This document shows positions 1 to 11,900 of a stretch of DNA of 64,000 bases, piece by piece. The translations under genes were made by a program, and so were the position numbers. The first letter of the stretch is position 1. The number at the start of each line of letters is the position of its first letter. Location: positions 54,201,554 through 54,265,553 of the forward strand of contig OX485803.1 of NCBI GenBank assembly GCA_950295325.1. Reading direction: 5' to 3'. Source of the DNA: Polytrichum commune (Eukaryota; Streptophyta; Polytrichopsida; Polytrichales; Polytrichaceae). Below the pieces are notes generated by a model that saw only the letters and a list, made by a program, of their open reading frames with translations, was not told where the DNA came from and searched no databases.

Positions 1-1212
1 TTTATAGATTTGCATAGATGACATTTGTACCACCTATGGACACCAAGAACACATAATTTGAAATTCATTCAATAAATGTACAGAACTTCTTGTGCAAGTC
101 AAATATCAAAAGTTAAATCACAATGACCTTCATTACCGGTCACCTTCATAAAATGTGGCATCTTATTATTCACCAAATTTGGTGAGAAAGTAGGAAATTG
201 GAATAAACCAGCACCCCACATAGAAATACCCCTCCATTAAATGGGTGACATCACCCATTTTTTGAATGATGTCATCCGTTTCTCACCCACTTAAAAAATG
301 GACCGGCACCGGCACATGGAACTTGGCCCTTATATCCGTGGATTTGAAGGGCTTTATTTAGATTTTAAAAGTATTTTTATGGGTTGTTAAAAAAATCTAA
401 ATTTTCAGGTTGTTCAAGAACTTTTTTGGGGGGAACATGCTACCCAAAATCCAAACCAAACATTGATATGGATTGGAATATTTATGTAGAGTGAGGTACA
501 TATGATTTTTTGCATGATTAGAGATACTAATGAAATAAATATCAAATATATATCAAAGTTGTACCCACAAAATTTCTTGTTATATTATACATTTAATATA
601 TTTTTATAATATAATTATACATCTTGTTTATTGTAGAGGTAAAATTCACGTATCATGTGCCAACAAGTTTCATATGGCAAGTATGCACACTCTCTGGTTG
701 CCACGATTTGATTGTTACATTCTTATTGTTGGACAAAATAGAATATTATGAGCCCCAACAAAACAAATGTTAGGCACACTCCTTATTTCACCATGTGACA
801 TGCCATTAACTATACACTTCATTATCTCAATGATGCGGGCATTCATATTCTAAGGGCTTAATTTTATGTGCATATATTCTTAATCGCCTTAAGCTAAATT
901 ACCTAATATTGTGGCATACAATTATAAATTCAATATTCATCAATCATCATAAAATTCCAAATCAATAGGCTTACTCATCTATTTCTAGGAGCCCACTGCT
1001 TAAGAAGTAAATTTGTCCACTCTACCACCGATTGATGAAATTGGAGAAGTGGATGTGAAAGTTGTCTTAGAATAGGTGGCTTTGGTTTATTATCAATGAT
1101 CAAATGATCAATACATTAGTACATCGTAGGCCTACTCTACCACATGGCGACTGTTAGAGCCTGACATGGTTGGCTGCACACATAGACACAACCATGTATA
1201 GGTGTCATGATT
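1..1212. other. AT-rich flank without recognisable gene
   Basis: No credible coding region is visible. A short palindromic stretch of the type GGGTGACATCACCC lies at about 243-256. The rest is low-complexity AT-rich sequence leading up to the left border of the large transposon. Confidence 0.5.
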
Positions 1213-1216
1213 ATAA
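1213..1216. repeat. Left target-site duplication ATAA
   Basis: ATAA directly precedes the left terminal inverted repeat and is matched by ATAA at 12764-12767. The wider flanks are mirror-like: TCATGATT on the left and AATCATGA on the right. The empty site would therefore be a near-palindrome centred on the duplication. Confidence 0.75.
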
Positions 1217-1266
1217 GGGTGGATGCATGGTTGAGTGGACCAGTTTTCTGGTCACAGCTCAGTTTT
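1217..1266 (+). repeat. Left terminal inverted repeat of the 11.5-kb element
   Basis: It starts GGGTGGATGCATGG. The first 26 bp are identical to the reverse complement of the right end; about 25 further bases match imperfectly, with a conserved GGTC and CTCA. Confidence 0.85.
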
Positions 1267-1503
1267 CAGCATACCACCGTGTCTTGCAAGCTAAGTTCCG
1301 TGCAATCCAAATAAGCTATGGTTCTGAAAATTTGGGCTCACAATCCTAACTTCAATACTTAGTTAACCCCTTTATTTTTTGGTTGGAATCATTTTTTAAG
1401 TTAGTGTCATGGAGTTTTAAAATTAGGGTATGGATTGTCACAAGCAGAACCTCATTTGGGATTTAGGTGTTCAGCGTAAAAACAACTATTATTTCTTGTA
1501 AGA

Positions 1504-1935
1504 GTGACTTTGTATGTGATGCGCTGCATTGTAAGGTCCATTGTGCTTTTTTTAATTTTCTCATTCTCCATATTAGTATACTACTTATGGACTTCTAAGT
1601 ACATTGAAACCAGTCAAATTTTTGGAAGTCCATACCATGTGGATAACTATTCATTTTTGGCTTTTTTTGGGTGGGAACCTACTAATGTACCAATTGTACA
1701 TGTGGGCTTGCCTTCAGATTTTGATCCACGGTTGTTTCACAACGTCCTTTACTTTAGGGTTCCCTCTCCCTTAGACTGTAGCACATCAAAAGTAGATGAT
1801 ATTAGTTTGGTCGAAATGGATGAATGTCTCAACATGGACGAGGTTCGCATGCAACAATGGGGTTCCTCGGCAATCCAGCAAACGTCTCTTTTCTTCCGCC
1901 ACTCACCTGTTTGCCGACCCCCGCCTCTGGTGTGA
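1504..1935 (+). other. Unassigned ORF upstream of the transposase, 143 codons
   Basis: This open frame begins at a non-ATG codon; the first ATG is a few codons in. It starts with a hydrophobic stretch (about residues 8-30) that would look like a signal anchor, followed by unremarkable sequence. It lies in the leader of the transposase gene and in a different frame. A splice-acceptor-like TGCAG ends at 1951, directly before the transposase ATG, so an upstream exon joined by splicing is possible. I could not identify a matching donor or recognise the protein. It may be chance. Confidence 0.15.
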
Positions 1936-1951
1936 ACAACTCTAGCTGCAG

Positions 1952-4900
1952 ATGGGGAGAGTTAGGGCACGCGAAAGGAGGGCCGGCATTCGTCGCGATG
2001 GTCCTGCAGGAAGAGCTGAGCGTGGAGAACACAATGCGGGGGATGTAGACGATGTTGCGAGGGAGCGACATCGTGAGCGCGCAAGAGATCGGCAACGTGA
2101 ATCACGGCGTAGAAGAAGAGAGGCTGCGAATCCAAGAGCGCGCATCGCCAATGGCTCCCTGCCTGCCGCCGACCTAGCAGGCGATGACGGTGTGAATCGA
2201 AGATTGGTGCGGCGCGATGTTGGGGAGATTTTGGCTTGCGTGGAGAGAAGTTTGGGAAGACAAAGGCGATCACATCTGCACAAGCGAGCTGTCATGCGAA
2301 CAATTTGGGAGAGCCCCCTGATAAGGGACCTTTTGCCACCGGAGGCCCAACCGGTTCCTGCCGAAGTCCACGCACGCGAGGGGATTGTTTCCAGCTTGTG
2401 TCAATAATTGTCGGAGGTCAAGACTTCACGAACGAGGGCACAACTTGTTACCAAGCACGCAATCCTAACAGCCGCCATCACAAATGGTAGCCAGGGCTCT
2501 GCTCATCGAACAGCTCGCTTATTGGGCGTTCACCATCGGAATGTAACAATGGTTGCCAGCAGGAGAGCCACCATGCTTAGTAATGCGCAGATCCAGTGGA
2601 CTCTATCTATCAGGAAAACAAGGAGCGATGCCACAAGTGATTTTGTGAAAGACATTGTCGGCAATTGGTGGGCTTCACAGACACGGCCTTCACCTAACCG
2701 TAAAGAAGTGGTGAGAAAGTGGGTAGCTCCCAAAACCTACGTTCAACACCATGCTCAATACCTGTTGGAGTCACTAGTGAGTACTCTTCTTCCGTTGATT
2801 TTATGGTATTTGTTGTATGTAGTCGTTGCGATCGATTATAACATTGAAATGCGCTTTGATGAAAATCTCCTCTTTTTTCATCTCTCCAACCAGCTGCAAC
2901 AACTGCGACTTCGTGTTTGTCGAGCCCTCTGCTTGTTCAGGGGTATGCGCCCAATCCGTTCCACAGTAATCAAAGTTATCAACCGGGCTTATCTAAAACT
3001 CAGCGGTAGTTAAGGGGATGAATTCAAGAAAATGAAGTCGTTATCGAAACCATCGTGACCTGACGGCAGATACTACTTCTACTCGTTAATCACCAAGAGC
3101 TCAAAACTTAACCTAGAATTGGAAGAGAAAGTGATCGAATTGAGGTTGGCAGATAGAAGCTTACATAATTGTAGCCAGTTCGACCTCGTATATGGCAGCC
3201 GCAGCTGAGGCATAATTCAAGCCTTGCAGGATGACCGGCCCTCGCGATTTTGGATTCAGGTATGAAGGGGGATAGGGCATCCCCCTTTTTTGAATTGCGT
3301 GCACATAACCATGAACAATTGTCCGATTGATTGAACTAAGATTAATTGAAGTGTCTAATTCGGTTGCTAATCTTAATTGCACACCTCTATTTCAAGTGGT
3401 GTGTGGGCCGGTTTGGCTCCAAGAACAGATGAGCACAAGAATCTTCACTTTGACCCAGACTAAGATACTCATATGAGCTCCAAAGATTATGAGGGTTGTG
3501 GCTATGACCTTCATTTGGAATCGCTAACCATCGCATCCTAGTCATTTTTTTAATATCCTAGGAGAAGTGTGCTACTCGGAAAAAGTGAGTAGTTAAGACC
3601 CATCAACCTTCAGCAGGTTTTTCCAGTAGAGGAGAGTTTTTTTCTGTAAAGATTTAATTAATGAGTATGTCTGCGACCGTGCGGCCGTTGCAGAACCTTC
3701 TGGTTGGGTTTAGGCATGGTATGAAATGATGTGTATTCTTTCTCCAACGTTTTAGTGGTGTGTGATAACGTCATATATTTAAATTGCATTTAATTGATAG
3801 ATCCACAAGCAAATGCTTTTTTGGAGATTAAAACCTTCACAAACACTTACTTTTCTATTTGCCGAGTGAGGGGATTCTTATCCCATAAAACTTAGTCTTA
3901 TTCTCGGGAGGTCTGAGGCATCGGCCTGTTACTGATTTTGTTTAGTGTTTGCAGATGGCATTCTACATGCGGTTTAGGGAGGCTCATCCACATGTTGTTG
4001 TTGGTAAGCGGATCTTTGATTCACTGCAACCATATTGGGTGAAAAAACTAGAGGACAGAAATGTTTGTTGCTGTATCTACCATGTTGAAATGGAAGAGTT
4101 ACTTTCTGCATTTAATCAGCTGCGATCTAAATCTGGGATACATAGCAAAGGCGAATGCGCATGCCACTGTGAGGTTTGTTTAAGTGAATCAAATGTGGAC
4201 CACTGTGTTGCTGGAGTGTTCATTTATCCAGGACTGACAACCATATCAGAGGCAGTGTTGTGCCCTAAGCTTCCTAACGCAGTGTGGCATTCAAAGGATT
4301 GTCTGTTTGGTGATTGTTTGAGCTGCGGCATTGACATTCTCCCATTATGTCCTACTGAAGAGGACGGTCTCTCTCCAAGTACTGTGCAATGGAAACATTA
4401 CGAGATGCAGTCAATACTCACAAAGAAGGGTCAAGAGAGGAAGAAATTGCAGCTTCTTTACAAAGAGACAACATCACGTGAGCTAATTGACTACCTCAAA
4501 CCAAAGCTGCAATTCTTTGTGCGCCATACTTTTGTGGCCAGGTGGGAAGACGACCAATTCAGGACATGCTTAAGGACAGCCCCTTCAGACACAATGGTGT
4601 CTGTGATTGACTATGCTGAGAACTACTCCTTTGAGGTACAGAATGAAGTCCAATCTGTGCATTGGCATAGCTACCAGATTACCATTCTTGTGCATATCAC
4701 ATATGTAAGAAATCCTAACCCAGATGTAGACGATGAGAGCACTAGGAATATCACAACCTACCACTTCTACATTTCTGATGATATGAAACATGATAGCTAT
4801 TTCGTGCAACACTGCCTTTTGATGCATTGGGAGAGTGTTGTTCAAGGAGGTTTTAGGCCCAAGCATCATTGGAGTTGGTCTGATGGTTGTGCAAGTCAAT

Positions 4901-5850
4901 TCAAAAGCCGTGTGCCGTGGTACTTTGTATCTCGGTATCCGGAGATTACGGGTGGTTGTTCGTGCACTTGGTCTTTTTTTGGAACAGGTCATGAGAAAGG
5001 TCCACATGATGGAGCCGGTGCTGTCCTCAAGCGCTACATCAGAACAGCCCAGTTGGACATCAACGGACCGAAGCTATAATGTGCTGAGCATGTTGTGGGG
5101 TTCTTGCGGAAAGAGCTCAGTGACCGCCCCAACACGGTTTACGGCGATAGGAGGCCCGTAAACAGAAATTTTTGGCACGTCTTGCAAGGTGATGTGGATA
5201 GGGAACATGAATATGACTGTGAGCCAATACCTGGATGCAGGGATTTTCATTATGTCCGTTCTGTTGGCAGCATGGAGGTCGGCAAGTTGCTAAAGCGTGG
5301 TTTGGCATGTTTTTGTTTCTCTTGTATTCAAGGGAACTGGGAGGGCTGTGAAAACCGGGCTTGGGCCGGTGATTGGATGCTGGAGGTGCTAGTTCCCTTT
5401 AATTCTGCGTATGTCCGAAATGTCCAGCTGCAGGAGTTCAATGCCGATGATTGGCATGATGTCGGGGTTAATGGAAATTACTTTGCGTCCATATTGGAAT
5501 TGGGAGACAATTTTGCGGTTGCTGCCTCTCCTGATAACGAAGAGAATGTTGACTTCTATGTTCTGGTATGCACTAGAAAAGCTTATACTTGCAAGACTGC
5601 TTTCGTTTGCAAGTGGGGTGAGGAATTCATACCAGGGGACTCATTGATTGAGGGGTTGTACTACCAGAAATATGGTTTGGGGGTTGATACATACGTCCTT
5701 TTGAGGAAGTCTCAGAAAGCCCACATACTAGCGGAGCATGTTTGTGCTGTGAAATTTCCTATGTTGCTCGGCGATCATCGGGTCTCTGGGAATGACCCGG
5801 TCTACAAGCTGCAGAGAAAAGTAGAGGAGGCCATCCTAGAGCAGGCTTAG
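1952..5850 (+). pseudogene. DDE-like transposase, two exons, broken by two stops
   Basis: Exons are 1952-2776 and 3955-5850, joined in phase 0 by GTGAGT at 2777 and TTTGCAG ending at 3954. The full frame is 907 codons. Exon 1 gives an Arg/Glu-rich N-terminus, then a helix-turn-helix-like stretch (ARLLGVHHRNV) and a TRPSPNRK motif. Exon 2 gives REAHP...FDSLQPYWVKKL, a cysteine-rich insert with CACHCEVC and later CLFGDCLSCG, then three acidic motifs of the catalytic core: DYAENYSF (Asp codon 4609-4611), SDGCASQFKSR (Asp 4882-4884) and HEKGPHDGAGAVLKR (Asp 5008-5010). I recall proteins with this motif set from animals and plants as repeat-encoded, mostly unnamed proteins. In-frame TAA codons at 2405-2407 and 5077-5079 break it; coding similarity continues in frame across both. 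It lies at the left end of the 11.5-kb element, converging on the second gene. Confidence 0.75.
2777..3954 (+). other. Intron of the DDE-like transposase gene
   Basis: 1,178 bp, GTGAGT donor, TTTGCAG acceptor with a T-rich tract before it, phase 0. Part of the intron (about 3440-3545) resembles the dispersed sequence at 37560-37680 around TTCACTTTGA and CATATGAGCTCCAAA, so a repeat seems to have landed in it. Confidence 0.75.
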
Positions 5851-6382
5851 AATCATAAGTGTACCATTCCATTCTTAGCTCAAAATTTCATAAATTTTGC
5901 CAAGTTTCAGATGTCCCCGCTTGCATTCTCTGCTTTCAACTGCACTCTAACCTGGTTTTGATGAGCCTCTCTGATGGTATGATTTTGATGATGAGTAGCT
6001 GAGAAACAAGACTAGCCAAGTGCATAAACGCTGCATACCATCTGCTCATTTCTGTGGTGATTTTTTGATTTTAATTCAACTACAAAGGAGCACTACTTTG
6101 AGGTACTATGGAGATGCATATCATCTCCATCTTGGGATCACAAACAGTAATAGTTATTTGGACCATAACGAAAAAGATATTGTGGAGTGTTGTGGTTGTG
6201 GAATAACACATCCACATGCTCACAGATAGGTACTCAACCCATTTGGAGAGTTGATCCTACGGTGGACCCTATGTTTCGCTGTCTTCAAATCATTCTCTTT
6301 GGTCTTCTATTGTACCTGCACTTCCTTAAGAGAGCTTTTGCTTTCAAGCATTGTACACCAAACATTGTGCCTTTCTTTGTAG
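5851..6382 (+). other. Intergenic DNA between transposase and AspRS fragment
   Basis: No gene is visible. Around 6200-6229 the frame reading ITHPHAHR could be a worn remnant of the THRH motif found in class II aspartyl-tRNA synthetases just upstream of the segment preserved from 6383. That is only suggestive. Confidence 0.3.
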
Positions 6383-7455
6383 GTTCTGCATGTGCTTGAG
6401 ACAGTATTTCTTGCTATTTTCGACAGTATAACTGAGAAATGTGTGAAGCAGTTGAACGCCATTAATGATCAGTATCCATTTGGCATATTTTAATTGTCTT
6501 CAAGTTTGATCTACACCATGCTCTATGAATATTTGGCATTGTAGGAAGGTGCTTCCTAATCTATTCTGACCATGAAGAAGTGGCTAACTCAGTGTGGTCT
6601 AAACTGATTGCAGTACCTGCGAAAGACTTTGAGGCTCACTTTTGAGGAATATGATTTCAGGCTTGGGTTGTGAGTTGCGAACCTTACCAGTTTATCTCTC
6701 CTAGTACTTCAATTTAATGACTGACACAATCCGGATACAGGAAGCAGGCGTCAAGGTGGATCCCATGGCAGATTTCAATACTGAAACAGAGAAAACACTT
6801 GGCAAGATTGTGAAAGAGAAGTAAGATGCTCAAACTACCATGTGTCGTTGTAAAACCACATCCTTTATGTTCAAACTTTCTCATATGAATGTAGTTGGGT
6901 ACAAAGCAATTGCAAGCTTCCCTCAGTTGTATTTAATTGGTACATTGTATTGCAAGTGGATAGTCCTTGATAAGTATGAGAGTTTCGAGGCGATATCCAT
7001 TTCTACCTCCTGAGTTCCTAAATTTATATTGCTCATCCTCGCTCATAGAACAAAGTTGCTTGTCACCACAGGTATCAAACTGATTTCTATGTACTACACC
7101 GGTATCCTTCAGCTGTCAGACCATTTTACACAATGCCCTGTTTTGATGATAAAAGATACAGCAACTCCTTTGATGTTTTCATTCGAGGTGAGACTCATGC
7201 TTATTTGTGTTTATGGTTCTTTAAAACAATCTTACTTCATTGGCATATCATGAAATGTAACTTGATCTAAATATAGAGAGGAATTGATTTCGATGATAAT
7301 CATATGACCAAATTTATGGAGATGTGTACTTTTGAGAATAAAGAGTGAGTTAAGCATCTGATATGAGCTACAGAAGACCTGAACCTAACTAGTTTGAGTT
7401 TTGATTGAAACAGGAGAGGGGATCATATCAGGAGCTCAGCGTGTATCTACTCACA
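6383..7455 (+). pseudogene. Aspartyl-tRNA synthetase gene fragment with introns
   Basis: Five exon-like blocks in correct order match the catalytic domain of eukaryotic cytosolic aspartyl-tRNA synthetase, which charges tRNA-Asp. Block A 6383-6481 reads VLHVLETVFLAIFDSI...AINDQYPF. Block B 6614-6669 reads YLRKTLRLTFEE and carries a 2-base insertion. Block C 6741-6820 reads EAGVKVDPMADFNTE. Block D 7072-7187 reads [18 protein letters not shown] then [12 protein letters not shown]. Block E starts at 7414 and reads GEGIISGAQRV. Good GT-AG junctions in matching phases remain around C, D and E (GTAAGA at 6821, GTGAGA at 7188). The anticodon-binding domain, motif 2 and motif 3 parts are missing, and block A has lost its donor. 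It lies on the same strand as the transposase, inside the 11.5-kb element. Known: some DNA transposons capture gene pieces with their introns. Inference: captured, non-functional segment. Confidence 0.85.
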
Positions 7456-8673
7456 ATCTTCGTCTGTGCTGACGTAGTTCAATTAATTGTTATTTTAGAT
7501 ATGTGACTTTATACAATTTGATCCATGCCCCCTCCTTTCTCAAGTGCATTTCCACAAGTCCTCATACACATTCAAACTTGTTTAGCGTAGCTGAATGTAA
7601 CTAAGCGCAACAGATGTACCTGATACGGTGCCAACTTACTATCTTCAGATGTACTTAAGCTGCGCAATTGTCTACAATTTGAACTTCTAAGATAAATATG
7701 GGTTGAGTATATGACAAGAGGTTCAGTGTATATGGATTGATAACATACACGTGATGTTATGTTTGTTTTCTTGGCACACATAAGTAGCATTTTCAACATC
7801 CCCACACACACAATAGCATCTTTAGTCTCAACTTAATATGTGAGATTGAGCAACCTTGATCAGTAAAGGCTTAGCAGAAAAAACATGCGGTTATATGGAA
7901 CACAGCAATGGGTATACTTGCAAGCCATAATCAAAACACTTGTGGTTCGCGAACTGGACTGCATTGCCAACATTCTATCAAGTTCCCAGCAGTTTGAGGC
8001 TCCATTGCAGCTAGTTTAATGCACTCTGATTACCTACAGTTGCAACCACTTGTCCATATGTTCATTGTCTTGTATTAAATTACTTCAAACTAGGCCTTGT
8101 ATCTGAGTGGTGGGAGGTTAGTTGTCTGGATCTAAGAAAGCAGACCACACAAGAGAGGTTCAAAGAAAAAAGAGACTGGGACTGCGTGATCAAAATACGT
8201 TAAGTATTCTAGGATCAAAATTCAATAGTTGTGTGCTCTATAATGTGAAGGTGCCTTACAACCTCACATTGCTTTGCATATGACCTCAAGTCTTTGCCAG
8301 TGTGTCCAAACGTGAAGCGTCTCTCATTCATGCCAAGCTCCAGTGCACTCTCTCTCTCTCTCTCTCTCTTATTCTCTCTAATTAGTTCCACTTCAGTGTC
8401 CAAGGGTGAAGAGTACTCTCTCATTCATGCCAAGCTCCAGTGGACTACCATTCCTCTTCTCCCCCTAATTAGTTCCCTGAGGACTAGATTTTTCAGTCCT
8501 CAATCGTCACAGCCACTAACCGAATTGATGAACAGTTATTGTTTGAAGAAGAACCTGACTGAGTGATGACTTGCAACTCTACATGAAATGTGCACAACTC
8601 TACATGAAATGTGCACTGAAATGTGCAGCTCACAAAGTAAATCAACAAAACATCTCTCCCAAGCAGGTCATCT
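7456..8673. other. Non-coding DNA with a CT microsatellite
   Basis: No supportable gene. A (CT)n microsatellite lies at about 8347-8370, with an imperfect repeat of the surrounding AAGCTCCAGTG segment at 8335-8350 and 8430-8445. Confidence 0.5.
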
Positions 8674-8900
8674 TCAAAATTGCCCAACATTGACAGGCAG
8701 TATTTCATTATCAAAATGGCCCAACATCATAGGCAATGTATCATTGTCAAAATTGCCCAACATCATAGGCAGTAAGTCATTATCAAAATTGCCCAACATC
8801 ATAGGCAGTAAGTCGTTATCAAAATTGCTATACATCAAGGAAGCAAGTCATTCATGCATTTGCCCAACATATATCAAGGCAGCATGTCATTCTCAAGGCA
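8674..8900 (+). repeat. 36-bp minisatellite, six to seven units
   Basis: Units start near 8674, 8711, 8747, 8783 and 8819, then continue in degenerate form to about 8900. The core is TCAAAATTGCCCAACATCAT followed by AGGCAGTAAGTCATTA. The 36-bp period is 12 codons, so an open frame on + survives, encoding repeats of the type SLSKLPNIIGSK. I treat that frame as a by-product of the period. The array sits 70 bp beyond the 3' end of the - strand gene. Confidence 0.85.
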
Positions 8901-8969
8901 TCTCGAACTCCGTAAAACGGCCCAACATCCTAGGCTAGATGATGTGTACAGGATGACCCCCCCAAACAA

Positions 8970-11900
8970 CTACTGCCGTCCCTTTTGTGCAGCAGCTCTA
9001 GTCACCCTAGGAACTATTTTCCGGTTAGGTGGGTGTCCCCGCTTGCCTTTTTTTGATGCAGAGCTCCTGCCAACAGGTGGGTCCGCGTTGCCCTTGCGGT
9101 CATTCTCCAGCTCATGGCCGGATTTTGATGCTACAGGATCCTTTCCTCTAGGAACACCAAGGGAGATTGGCGGGGTGTCCCCAAGGTCTCCGTCGGAGTC
9201 TCTCCCTACCCCCCCATCCGAGTCAGAAGAGTCATCACCAGTGTCATCCTCAAAATTGGTGATTGACTGCCGTGAACCCCCCGCGACCCTGTTCCGTTTC
9301 TGCGTGGCATCCTCCTCCAACGAGGTCACCCGTACTACCCGCTCATTTGGGTACACTTTCAGATGGCCCTTCTTCCTTTTGAGCCGCCCAATTACCTCTC
9401 CATTTGGAGTCGTGACGGCATCTGCCCTTCCACAACGAAGCGGATTATTTCTTGATTTTGTGCGTCTCTCCTGAACTTGCAGCTCGTCCGACGTTGCATC
9501 GGCCTCCATGTCGGGAACACTGCGATTTGGCTCCAGCTCTTGAAACTGCGCAGATGTATATGGATTCTCCTCTGCAGTACAAGGAGGATGTGCTAGCTGC
9601 GAAGGTGGCAGTGGCACCTCTAGTGGTGCCCTAGGCACTGCCGCATCGTCTTGGGTAGGCATCCTAAATACTGTGTCCTGAAAGCTCCCAACGGAAGGGC
9701 TGACAGTACGAGAAGGTGCTGCTTTGCGAACCTTGTCCACACCAGAAATGGTCCGCGAGGTCTGTCCAAGATCTGGCACCAAAACTTATAGCTATTAGGC
9801 GATCACGGCACTAAACATTAAGGGCAGATGAGGGTGTGAATCATTAAACATCCAGGATGTGCAAGGCTACTGACAGTCTTAATACATCAGTCACTACCAG
9901 TGAAAAAATTAGCACACACCAATAGTCCTCCTACCAAGTCACTACAAGACCATAACTATCCACAGCACGGCACTAAACACCATGTCTTCCCAGGACAGTC
10001 AATAAAATCACATAACAATCCAATCAAATTCACATAAAACTCATATTCTCCATTCCAACTCCACAACTTCCATATCAATAATGAAAAGACATTGACTTTG
10101 CATACCACCCTAACCATGTCCCACATTCGTTATATCATCCACTAGAAACTTCAAGTGAACATGCCGAGTCTTCCAAGGCAGTCACTACAGTTCCACATTG
10201 GAGTCGGGAAAGTCACGTGCCATGCACATTGTCCTAAGCCAATGACAATAATTACATGGAACCCTTCAGAAAGTCACTTACCATCAACAATGTCCAGACG
10301 CACTCACTATAATCTCCATTATCTCTCACAAGTCCCCCGATAAAACAATTTATACTCCAGAATGTCCCCACGCGGTCCGGGGAGTCCCCACACTCAACTA
10401 AAATCCACTCTGGAAACCACTTCCCATCCAGGATGACCCCACACTCTCAATGGAATCTGCACGTTCTCAATAAATACCCCTCAGAAAACCCTAAACCATC
10501 CCCGTTATCCCCACGCCCCCACAGGAAATCGGCCAGACTCCTAAATTCTCCCGACTAAACCCCTTCCTACCCACTTTGCCATCAGGAAGACAAAGGAATT
10601 ACCACATTCTCCACAAAGAATCAGACCACGTACCTAATTTCCCCCCACAATCAGTGGAATTTGTAAAATCGCCTAAGAGAAGCACCTAAGAGCCGCATTG
10701 TCCAATTGTACCAACCTGGACTCCTACAGTGTCTTGACATATACCATAAAGAGCATAGACTCCCAACGTACCCAGTAAAGTTCACTTAATAACCACATTA
10801 CAAAACAACAAACACTAGGAGAAGGTGATTGAACTTACTGGTGAGTGGTGCCCTCTCCCATGCAGGTGCGACAAGGACGCCATCTTTACCTAATTGAGGC
10901 TTTGCGACCCCCGCAGAAACCCACCAGTCATCGTGCACGTCTTGACCACAATTGATTTCAACGCATTTTGGGGATGTAGAGAAGTGGGTGACCGCACACC
11001 AGGAGTGGTATGCGTGACGGCAAGAAACAAGGCAACAATCCCACACAGGTTCAAAGCCACACAAACAAAACGGGTAGACTCCAATCTCAACAACATGAAT
11101 GTCTATATTGGCAGAATTATAATCAAGGTAAATCGACGGCGAAGGGGAAGGATTTGTTCCTGGACGCTCATAACATGCCTTCATGCCACGGAGCTGCGAC
11201 TGATAGGCACCTCGGTGCCGCATCCACAACTCCTGCCTCCTCTTTGCATACGCCCAGGCTTCATCAGCCAGGGTCATGTTGAGCCTCTCAACGGTAGCGG
11301 ATTGCCAGTCGCCGAAGGTATCGCGGCAGACCTGCACAAGATTTTTTTGCGCATCCACTTTGCGCTGCATTTCTGCCAATTCACTTGCAAGGGGATCTTC
11401 ATCTAGAGAGTCTGCCGCAAGCTCTTCGAGTTGAATGACCAGTTGGACCTCATCGCGCGACGCCCTCATGTTGTTGTACTCTGCCTCAAGGTCAACCAGT
11501 TTTGTTTCAGCATCCTCGATCAACTTGCGGCCATATTCCTCCTGCGAGGACACCTTGTGGAAGGTCATCCGGGCCTCATCTTTCGCCACCCACAATCGCT
11601 GGACATAGTCGTCCAGCCCCTACGACTCGCGCTCGAGAGCGTTAAGGCACTCCTGCCATTCCCCAATGGCCATAGAGACCTTCTCGTGAGCCACCGTGCG
11701 GAAGGGGCTCAATCGCGACAATGAGCTTCCACCCGCTCCTGTTGGGTCGCGGGGCAGATCCGGGGCGCAATTACCCTTTCCTGGCAGCCATTCTCTTGAT
11801 GACTCTTTCTCCGCCTTCAACTGACCAACTTTTCCCAGACGCAACTCCTCTTCTTCTGCTCGAATTTTCTTCAACTGGTCACGGCAGGTCCACTCCGCAA

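Noticed and set aside
6383-7455. Functional aspartyl-tRNA synthetase gene
   Set aside because: Only the middle of the catalytic domain is present, with a frame-breaking insertion and a lost donor.
8674-8900. Regular 36-bp repeats as a CRISPR array
   Set aside because: Units are directly adjacent without spacers, and the DNA is eukaryotic.
8588-8938. 116-codon open frame with internal repeats
   Set aside because: It exists because the minisatellite period is 36 bp; no start context, and the surroundings are non-coding.
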